The notes beneath the pieces are model-generated. The model ran no database searches. It saw only the letters and a program-made list of their open reading frames with translations, and was not told where the DNA came from. This document shows, piece by piece, positions 53,534-58,884 of a stretch of DNA of 58,884 nucleotides. Origin of the DNA: JAKORR01 sp964608495. GTDB lineage: Bacteria > Armatimonadota > Zipacnadia > Zipacnadales > FEN-943. Within the stretch, counting starts at the first letter, position 1. Every line of letters begins with the position of its first letter. The translations under genes and the position numbers were made by a program. The stretch lies in assembly GCA_964608495.1 (NCBI GenBank), contig CAZSOQ010000002.1:1-58884 (forward strand). Reading direction: 5' to 3'.

Positions 53534-53564
53534 GCCACTACCCGGAGACAGGAGACGAAGCCGG

Positions 53565-53744
53565 ATGTCGCAGCACTCCCCCGGGAGGCCCTGGGCCCGA
53601 GGGCTGACAGCCGCCGGCCTGGTCCTGGCCATCGGGGGTCCCCTGGCGTGCGCCGCGGCCGAGGATTGCCCCGGGGCCACAACCAGACCGAAGGCCGGGG
53701 CCTGCTCGCCTCGCGCAGGATGCGGCGGCAGCCAAGGTGCCTGA
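53565..53744 (+). CDS. Candidate 59-residue secreted peptide or gene remnant running into repeat copy B
   Basis: ATG at 53565 with AGGAG 10 bases upstream, stop at 53742-53744. The N-terminus looks like a signal peptide: a basic start (S-P-G-R-P-W-A-R), a hydrophobic stretch G-L-T-A-A-G-L-V-L-A-I-G-G, then L-A-C-A-A-A-E-D-C. The remainder is Cys/Gly-rich and the last 9 codons lie within the repeat that begins at 53716. It could be a small secreted protein, or the 5' end of a gene cut off when the repeat entered. GC-rich DNA opens such frames by chance, so the call is tentative. Confidence 0.3.
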   Translation: MSQHSPGRPWARGLTAAGLVLAIGGPLACAAAEDCPGATTRPKAGACSPRAGCGGSQGA

Positions 53745-53927
53745 AGGGTGGAGCCGCGTGGCCCTGACGTAGGAGCCAGCCGTTGCCGGCAGTCCTGTCG
53801 CCAGCAATGGCTGGCTCCTACGGGAGGGCCGGCGCCCTGCGCCCGGCGTACCCCCTGGCGGTCGGGGTGTCTGCGTTACCTGCCTTTGCCTGTGACAGAC
53901 CCGTCCTTAGGCAACCGAACACGCCCG
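53716..53927. repeat. Repeat copy B with REPIN-like hairpin (about 212 bp)
   Basis: Matches 35952-36176 along its length. The core hairpin (53769-53821) has perfect 13-bp arms GTAGGAGCCAGCC and GGCTGGCTCCTAC; inside them TTGCCGGC faces GCCAGCAA with one mismatch. Downstream, CCCCTGG and CGGGGTGTCTGCG are kept, as is TTGCC...GGCAACCG around TGTGACAGACCCGTCC. It ends 17 bases before the MFS gene start. Confidence 0.75.
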
Positions 53928-53944
53928 GGTGGCAGTGAATAGAG

Positions 53945-55078
53945 ATGTCGTGGTTGCCGCTTCTTGCCTTCAGCATCGGCCATGCCCTGAACGACGGGTA
54001 TCTGGACATGGTGCCACCGCTGCTGCCCGTCATCGCCACAACCTACGGGCTCACGAAGGCGCAGCTCGGCACGCTCATGCTGGCCCTCGCGATCCCGGCC
54101 AACTTCGGCCAGCCCTTCGTCGGCGTGGCCCTGGACCGGCATCGCTACCGCGGCGCCGCCGCCGTCGGGCTGGCCCTCGGCCTGCTCGGCGTGGGCTGGG
54201 TCGGCCTGGGTGCCAGCGTCTCGGTCCTGGCCCTGGCCTTGTTTACCACGGGCGTGGGGACGGCGATCTACCACCCGGCCGGCGGGTCCTGGGTCGGCGA
54301 CATCGGTGGGCGGAGCCGCCGCGCGGCCGCCTTCAGCGTCTTCGCCAGCGTCGGCGCCGTGGGCTACGCCGCCGGCGCGCTCGCCGGCCCGCTGCTTTAC
54401 CAGGCCTTTGGCATGGAGGGCCTGACCTGGGCCGCGCTCTTGGCCCTCGCCTGGGTGCCGGTGGTGCTGATGGCCGAGCGGAGGCGAGCGAGAACGACGG
54501 GCACGGCGAGGGCCGCTGTCGGCCAGGCCTGGACGGAGCGCCGCAGCCTCACGGCGGTGCTCGCGACCACGACCCTGCGCTCGGTCACCGTCGGCGGCTT
54601 CGCTACCTTCCTGCCGATCCTGGCGTCCGAGCGGGGCCTGGGACTCGTGGCGGGCGGCGGGACGCTCTTCGGTTTCCTGGCCGCCAGCTCCTTGGGCCTG
54701 GCTCTGGGAGGCACGGCCGACAGGTGGGGCCGCAGGCGAGTGACGATTGCGAGTCTGGTGGTCGGAGGGCCGCTGATGGCGGCCGGCGCGCTGGTGCCCG
54801 GCTTGGCCGGGATCGCCGCCCTGTGGATCGGGGCGCTGATACTCCGCCTGGGCGAGCCGGGCAATATCGCCCAGACCCAGGAGATCATGGTCGGCAGCAC
54901 CGGCACGGCGGCGGGCATGGCCATGGGGCTGTCCTGGGGCGTGGCCGGCCTGGCCTACCCGCCGCTGGGCGCGCTGGCCGACGCCATGGGCACCAACGTA
55001 GCCCTGGCCGCCTGTGCCGCCCTGTGCCTGCTGGCCATCGTCCCAGCGGCGATGATGCCGGAGACTAAGCCCGAGTAG
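53945..55078 (+). CDS. MFS transporter (fosmidomycin-resistance-like)
   Basis: 377 residues with 11-12 membrane segments. It starts with W-L-P-L-L-A-F-S-I-G-H-A-L-N-D-G-Y and has I-Y-H-P-A-G-G-S-W-V-G-D at about 115, the pattern of the Fsr-like family (Y-H-P-x-G), plus a second-half loop motif D-R-W-G-R-R (near 260). Family members export fosmidomycin or related compounds, but many have unknown substrates. The ATG has no strong ribosome site and follows the repeat directly, so a promoter may lie in the repeat. UroD-like gene follows after 11 bases. Confidence 0.72.
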   Translation: MSWLPLLAFSIGHALNDGYLDMVPPLLPVIATTYGLTKAQLGTLMLALAIPANFGQPFVGVALDRHRYRGAAAVGLALGLLGVGWVGLGASVSVLALALFTTGVGTAIYHPAGGSWVGDIGGRSRRAAAFSVFASVGAVGYAAGALAGPLLYQAFGMEGLTWAALLALAWVPVVLMAERRRARTTGTARAAVGQAWTERRSLTAVLATTTLRSVTVGGFATFLPILASERGLGLVAGGGTLFGFLAASSLGLALGGTADRWGRRRVTIASLVVGGPLMAAGALVPGLAGIAALWIGALILRLGEPGNIAQTQEIMVGSTGTAAGMAMGLSWGVAGLAYPPLGALADAMGTNVALAACAALCLLAIVPAAMMPETKPE

Positions 55079-55089
55079 GAGGGCCGAAC

Positions 55090-56214
55090 ATGGCTACCCG
55101 ACGAGAGATGACGCCGCATGACCGCGTGCGCACCGCCATGAGCCGGCGGGTGCCCGACCGGGTCCCCAAGACCGCGGGGTTCACGGCCACGGTGGAGGAG
55201 CGCTACCAGCAGCACGTGGCGGCTGAGCTGGGCCTCGACCTGAGCAAACCCGAGGACGCGGCCAAGCTGCCGGGCGCCGCGGGCTACTTCGGCATGGAGG
55301 TGCGGGGCGCAGGCTTCCGCGGGCCCGAGGCCCTGCCCGACTTCCGCCCCTTCTTCCAGGAGGACCTGCCCGACAACGCCTCCTTCAGTGAATATGGGGC
55401 GGCCAATTCCCCCGGCACCTTCTACCACTTCACCCGGCGACACTACCCCCTGGCCGGAGCGGGCAGCGTGGCCGACTACCACGGTTACCCCTGGCCCGAC
55501 TTCACGCCCCCGCGCCGGCACGAGCACCTCCAGGCCGACGTGGCGCGGCTGCTCCAGGGCGGCTGGTATGTCCAGGGCGGTGTGGGGCATATCTTCGAGA
55601 ACGCGTGGCAGATCCGCGGCATGGAGGACCTCTTCGAAGACATGATCCTGCGACCGGACATGGCCACCTTCCTCCTGGACCGCCTGACCGAGGACCGGGC
55701 CTTCCAGGCGAGGCGCTACGCCGAGGCGGGCTGTGACTCGATCGGCTGCGGCGACGATGTGGGAATGCAGGACCGGATGATGATGAGCCCGGCCATGTGG
55801 CGCGAGTGGTTCAAGCCGAGATGGGCCTACGTGTGGCAGGTGGCGAGGAAGGCCAACCCCGACCTACAGATCTGGTACCACTCAGACGGGTACATCGAGC
55901 CGATCATCCCCGACCTGATCGAGATCGGGCTGGATATCCTCAACCCAGTGCAGCCCGAGTGCATGGACCCGGTGAAGCTGAAGCGCGAGTACGGCGACCG
56001 CCTGGCTTTCTGGGGGTGCGTGGGCACCCAGACGGTCATGCCCTTCGGGACGCCGGAGAAGGTCCGCGAGACGGTGAAGTGGCTGGTCGAGACGGTCGGC
56101 GACGGCGGCGGCCTGCTGCTGGCACCGACCCACGTGCTTGAGCCCGACGTGCCCTGGGAGAACGTTCTGGCCTTCTTCGAGGCGGTTGAGCGGTACGGAA
56201 GGTACGCCGAGTAG
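55090..56214 (+). CDS. UroD-superfamily protein, second copy
   Basis: 374 residues, ATG preceded by GGAGGG. Starts M-T-P-H-D-R-V-R-T-A-M. The TIM-barrel half has I-W-Y-H-S-D-G (near 262), D-I-L-N-P-V-Q-P-E-C-M-D, F-W-G-C-V-G-T-Q and L-L-L-A-P-T-H-V-L-E-P-D-V-P-W-E-N. These are typical of a UroD-like group found beside sugar-degradation genes in Lentisphaerae and Planctomycetes, to my knowledge. It has H-S-D and E-C instead of the heme-pathway residues, so I do not call it HemE. Metal binding by His265 and Cys is possible. Pairs with an MFS carrier. Confidence 0.78.
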   Translation: MATRREMTPHDRVRTAMSRRVPDRVPKTAGFTATVEERYQQHVAAELGLDLSKPEDAAKLPGAAGYFGMEVRGAGFRGPEALPDFRPFFQEDLPDNASFSEYGAANSPGTFYHFTRRHYPLAGAGSVADYHGYPWPDFTPPRRHEHLQADVARLLQGGWYVQGGVGHIFENAWQIRGMEDLFEDMILRPDMATFLLDRLTEDRAFQARRYAEAGCDSIGCGDDVGMQDRMMMSPAMWREWFKPRWAYVWQVARKANPDLQIWYHSDGYIEPIIPDLIEIGLDILNPVQPECMDPVKLKREYGDRLAFWGCVGTQTVMPFGTPEKVRETVKWLVETVGDGGGLLLAPTHVLEPDVPWENVLAFFEAVERYGRYAE

Positions 56215-56220
56215 CGATTC

Positions 56221-56247
56221 GGCCCGCAGTTCGGGGCTTTTCGGGCC
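56221..56247 (+). terminator. Terminator-like hairpin after the UroD-like gene
   Basis: GGCCCG and CGGGCC close a 27-base region; within it a shorter GCCCG/CGGGGC hairpin is followed by TTTT. Starts 7 bases after the UroD-like stop. Either fold can end transcription of that gene. Confidence 0.45.
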
Positions 56248-56259
56248 TTCAGCGGGGAG

Positions 56260-56276
56260 GGTGAAACGGGTTCACC
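56260..56276. repeat. 6-bp inverted repeat GGTGAA-5-TTCACC
   Basis: GGTGAA and TTCACC around ACGGG. GTTCAC occurs again at 56289-56294. May be a protein site or a weak hairpin between the convergent UroD-like and purF genes. Confidence 0.5.
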
Positions 56277-56299
56277 ACTTATTCGGCTGTTCACGCCTC

Positions 56300-56329
56300 T
56301 TTGCGTGTGTTTGCGGCGGTTTGCGTGGG
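56300..56329. repeat. Three 10-bp direct repeats starting TTTGCG
   Basis: TTTGCG begins at 56300, 56310 and 56320: three units TTTGCGTGTG, TTTGCGGCGG and TTTGCGTGGG, in helical phase. The region (56270-56360) is clearly less GC-rich than its surroundings. Confidence 0.6.
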
Positions 56330-56493
56330 CCGAACCGCGCATTACGTTAAATCCGTCGGCGCCGACCAGGATAGCCGGAAAGAGGGCGTCATGCCGGTGC
56401 CCGTCTCAGCCAATCGCCAACCCGCGATCCCCTTCACCCACCGACCCCATGGCCGCGAGGAAGGTTGCGCCCGGCCGTCACGGTGTGGGGAGG

Positions 56494-57948
56494 CTAGTCG
56501 CCCGCGTCCTGGTGGTGGACCTCGAGGTCGAACTTGGTGACTCGGGCTTCCTGGCTCACGGGGATGGGGTAGTCGTTGTCGAAGCAGGCCGTGCAGAAGT
56601 TGGTCTTGGGCAAGCCCACGGCGCGGATCAGCCCTCTCATCGTCTGGTAGTCCAGGGAGTCGGCGTTGAGGTGCCTGCGGATCTGCTCGACGGACATCCT
56701 GGCGGCAAGGAGGTCGCGCTGGGCGGACGTGTCTATGCCGTAGAAGCAGGGGTAGGGGATGGGCGGGGAGCAGATGCGCAGATGGATCTCGCGGGCCCCG
56801 GCGGCGCGGAGCAACTCGACCTCGGGCCCGGTGGTGGTGCCGCGGACGATGGAGTCGTCCACCACGACCAGACGCCGGCCGGCGATGGCTTCCTTGAGGG
56901 TGCTGAGCTTCATACGGACGCCGAGCTCGCGGAGGCGCTGGTCGGGGGCGATGAAGGTGCGGAAGATGTAGCGGTTCTTGATGACCGCCTCGCCGAAGGG
57001 AATGCCGCTGACCTGGGCGTAGCCGATGGCGCCCGGGATCCCGGTCTCCGGGATGGGCACCACGAGATCGGCGTCGGGCACGTCCTGCTGGGCGAGCATG
57101 TGGCCCATGCGCACGCGGGCGCTGTAGACGCTCTTGCCGTAGATGTGGCTGTCGGGGCGCGCGAAGTAGATGAACTCGAAGACGCAGCAGGCCTTGCGCT
57201 CGCTGTCCTGGACCTGGGTGGCGTGCATGCCGCCGTCGTCGAAGACGATCAGCTCGCCGGGCTGGACTTCGCGCACGAAGCCGGCGCCGATGGTAGAGAG
57301 GGCGCAGCTCTCGGAGGCGATCACCCATCCGTCGCCACTAAGCTGACCGATGCACAGCGGGCGGACACCGTAGGGATCGCGGACGGTGATGAGGCGGTCG
57401 GGGGTGATGACGCCGAGGGAATAGGCTCCCTGCACCGTCTCCATCATCTCGACCAGAGCGTCCTCCACAGAGTCGGCGCGGGAGCCTTCGAGGAACTTGC
57501 ACATGACCTCGGTGTCGCTGCTGCCGGCGAAGGAGACGCCCTCCTCCTCGAGTTGGGCGCGCAGGGGCGCGGCGTTGAGGAGATTGCCGTTGTGGGCGAT
57601 GGCGAAGGGGCCGCTACGGTGCCGGCCGATCATGGGCTGGGCGTTGGCGCGGATATTGCCGCCCATGGTGGAGTAGCGGACGTGGCCGAGGCCGACGTGG
57701 CCCTTGAGGCGCTGGATGATGTCCTCGTCGAAGACCTGGAAGGCGAGACCGAGATCGGCGTGGCCGGTGAGGACCTTGCCGTCGCCGGTGACGATCCCGG
57801 CGCTCTCCTGGCCGCGATGCTGCAGAGCGAAGAGGCCGAAGTAGGCTGTGCGGGCCACGTCTTGAGGCGGGGCATAGACACCGAAGACGCCGCACTCCTC
57901 CCGCCAGTAGGGGCGGGAGGGATAGCAGCCCATGCACGGATAGGTCAC
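56494..57948 (-). CDS. purF: Amidophosphoribosyltransferase
   Basis: 484 residues from a GTG start. Makes phosphoribosylamine from PRPP and glutamine, the first step of purine synthesis. The catalytic cysteine is C19 in R-E-E-C-G-V-F-G, after an 18-residue propeptide that would be removed. The PRPP-binding V-V-D-D-S-I-V-R-G-T-T (near 360) and cluster cysteines around C-V-F-E-F, P-Y-P-C-F-Y-G and F-C-T-A-C-F-D-N indicate the Fe-S, B. subtilis-type enzyme. Upstream of it in the transcript is purE, 4 bases away. Confidence 0.95.
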   Translation of the reverse strand: MTYPCMGCYPSRPYWREECGVFGVYAPPQDVARTAYFGLFALQHRGQESAGIVTGDGKVLTGHADLGLAFQVFDEDIIQRLKGHVGLGHVRYSTMGGNIRANAQPMIGRHRSGPFAIAHNGNLLNAAPLRAQLEEEGVSFAGSSDTEVMCKFLEGSRADSVEDALVEMMETVQGAYSLGVITPDRLITVRDPYGVRPLCIGQLSGDGWVIASESCALSTIGAGFVREVQPGELIVFDDGGMHATQVQDSERKACCVFEFIYFARPDSHIYGKSVYSARVRMGHMLAQQDVPDADLVVPIPETGIPGAIGYAQVSGIPFGEAVIKNRYIFRTFIAPDQRLRELGVRMKLSTLKEAIAGRRLVVVDDSIVRGTTTGPEVELLRAAGAREIHLRICSPPIPYPCFYGIDTSAQRDLLAARMSVEQIRRHLNADSLDYQTMRGLIRAVGLPKTNFCTACFDNDYPIPVSQEARVTKFDLEVHHQDAGD

Positions 57949-57952
57949 GGTC

Positions 57953-58486
57953 TCACCTCGGGGCGCCGGGCCCGCCGCCGTCCGTGGCGGGTCGGCCAGG
58001 AAGGGTGCTGACGGTGGCTGAGCGCACGCTGTCGGCCAGGGCCTGACGCAGTTGCGCCAGCCTGTCAGCGAGGTCCTGGTCGGCCAGGGCCAGGATCTGG
58101 GCCGCGAGCAGGGCCGCGTTGCGTGCCCCGTTGATGGCTACGGTCGCGACAGGCACGCCGCTGGGCATCTGGACCGAGGCCAGGAGGGCGTCGAGGCCCA
58201 GCAGCGGCGAGCTCGCCAGGGGCACGGCGATCACCGGCAGGCGGGTTAGGCCGGCGACGGCTCCCGCGAGGTGGGCGGCCCATCCGGCCCCTGCGACGAT
58301 CACCTTCGTGCCCCGGGCCTCCGCGCCCGAGACGATCTCGCGCACCAGGTCCGGCGTGCGATGCACCGAGGCCACGCGCACCTCGTGGGGGATACCCAGA
58401 GCCGCAAGCTGCTCCCAGCAGGCCCGCATCAGGTCTTCGTCCGAGGCGCTGCCCAGCAGAACCAGCACGGATGGAGCGTCAGGCAT
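57953..58486 (-). CDS. purE: N5-carboxyaminoimidazole ribonucleotide mutase
   Basis: 177 residues. Converts N5-CAIR to CAIR in purine synthesis. Seen: L-G-S-A-S-D (11-16), V-A-S-V-H-R-T-P (in place of the usual S-A-H-R-T-P) and A-G-A-G-W-A-A-H-L-A-G (usual G-A-A-H-L-P-G). The two changes, V-H for A-H and W for G, are in active-site segments, but the catalytic His is kept. Starts inside the purD end (8-base overlap), so purD-purE-purF form an operon. The C-terminal 20 residues are Gly/Pro-rich and non-conserved. Confidence 0.9.
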   Translation of the reverse strand: MPDAPSVLVLLGSASDEDLMRACWEQLAALGIPHEVRVASVHRTPDLVREIVSGAEARGTKVIVAGAGWAAHLAGAVAGLTRLPVIAVPLASSPLLGLDALLASVQMPSGVPVATVAINGARNAALLAAQILALADQDLADRLAQLRQALADSVRSATVSTLPGRPATDGGGPGAPR

Positions 58487-58884
58487 CAGGTTGTCCGGCC
58501 TCCACTGCGCGGAGAGCTATGTCGCTGCGGGCATACATCCGGGCAAAGTGAATAGCCGCCACGGCCTCGTAGGCACGGTCGCGCGCCGCCGCGAAGGTGT
58601 CGCCCAGGGCGGTCACGCCCAGCACGCGACCACCGCTGGTGACCAGCTCACCGTCCCTGCGGGCAGTGCCGGCGTGAAAGACCACCACGTCCTCGAGGGC
58701 CTCCGCGTCTTCCAGTCCGGTGATGATTCTACCCTTTTCATACTCGCCGGGGTACCCTCCCGACGCCACCACGACACAGACGCAGCGGCGAGGGCTCCAG
58801 GCGGGCCGGACCTCATCCAGGCGCCCCTCCACGGCGGCCTGCAGGATCTCGACCAGGTCGCTGTCCAGGCGCGGCATCACAACC
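58479..58884 (-). CDS. purD: Phosphoribosylamine-glycine ligase, C-terminal part
   Basis: The visible 134 codons are the end of PurD and the rest lies outside the window. The frame reads V-V-M-P-R-L-D-S-D-L at the edge, then V-V-A-S-G-G-Y-P-G-E-Y-E-K-G and S-G-G-R-V-L-G-V-T-A-L-G-D-T, which are the hallmark of the GARS C-terminal domain. PurD is an ATP-grasp enzyme that makes glycinamide ribonucleotide. Upstream partner of purE and purF. Confidence 0.93.
   Translation of the reverse strand, partial: VVMPRLDSDLVEILQAAVEGRLDEVRPAWSPRRCVCVVVASGGYPGEYEKGRIITGLEDAEALEDVVVFHAGTARRDGELVTSGGRVLGVTALGDTFAAARDRAYEAVAAIHFARMYARSDIALRAVEAGQPDA

Noticed and set aside
56301..56540. Plus-strand frame across the UroD-purF gap
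   Set aside because: Overlaps purF, has no ribosome site and no recognisable protein pattern.

Overview
This window is a GC-rich (roughly 68-70 % by eye) bacterial chromosome segment with dense coding and frequent 4-bp stop/start overlaps. No rRNA, tRNA, CRISPR array, transposase or phage gene was found. The gene order rpmE - DUF1385 - prfA - prmC - tsaC, the many secreted jelly-roll/LamG/beta-helix proteins, the UroD-like proteins beside glycoside hydrolases and a DUF6785-type membrane protein fit an uncultured heterotroph of the Armatimonadota or a similar lineage. That placement is inferred from gene content only and is not firm.

Layout. (1) 1-5192, minus strand: a GT-C membrane glycosyltransferase, and upstream of it a four-gene overlapping operon of a DnaA-domain-I-like protein, DUF366, QueE and a lone HgdB-like iron-sulfur protein, behind an extended -10 promoter. 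(2) 5303-15920: a glycan-utilisation block with a secreted beta-helix/LamG protein, a UroD-like protein, a GH36 alpha-galactosidase and a convergent large secreted hydrolase-like protein. (3) 16156-20589: a LapA-like protein and a membrane-anchored partner behind a near-consensus promoter, then threonine aldolase, a YprB-like exonuclease and an MFS transporter. (4) 20611-26462, minus strand: ComB-like phosphatase, TsaC, PrmC, RF1, DUF1385, ribosomal protein L31 and a sugar isomerase-like protein. (5) 26554-35876: a second glycan block with sulfatase, GH29 fucosidase, MFS carrier, clan GH-A-like secreted protein and DUF6785 membrane protein. (6) 36211-39339: murA, mreB and lipB. (7) 39369-49924: an envelope locus with a small membrane protein, an O-antigen-ligase-like polymerase, three secreted carbohydrate-binding or jelly-roll proteins (one with TPRs and a threefold repeated module) and a GT39-like glycosyltransferase. 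(8) 49967-51399: a BlaI-type repressor and M56 protease with a clear operator. (9) 51572-56214: a phosphodiesterase-like protein, a short signal-peptide ORF, an MFS transporter and a second UroD-like protein. (10) 56494-58884, minus strand: purF, purE and the end of purD.

The two glycan blocks encode mostly leaderless hydrolases (alpha-galactosidase, fucosidase, sulfatase) beside MFS carriers. This suggests import of sulfated or fucosylated galactose-containing oligosaccharides and their breakdown in the cytoplasm, with secreted proteins acting on polymer outside. The most unusual items are the DnaA-I-like/DUF366/QueE/HgdB-like operon, a two-copy intergenic repeat of about 220 bp built around a REPIN-like hairpin, the BlaI operator overlapping its own promoter, and the jelly-roll/polymerase envelope locus.
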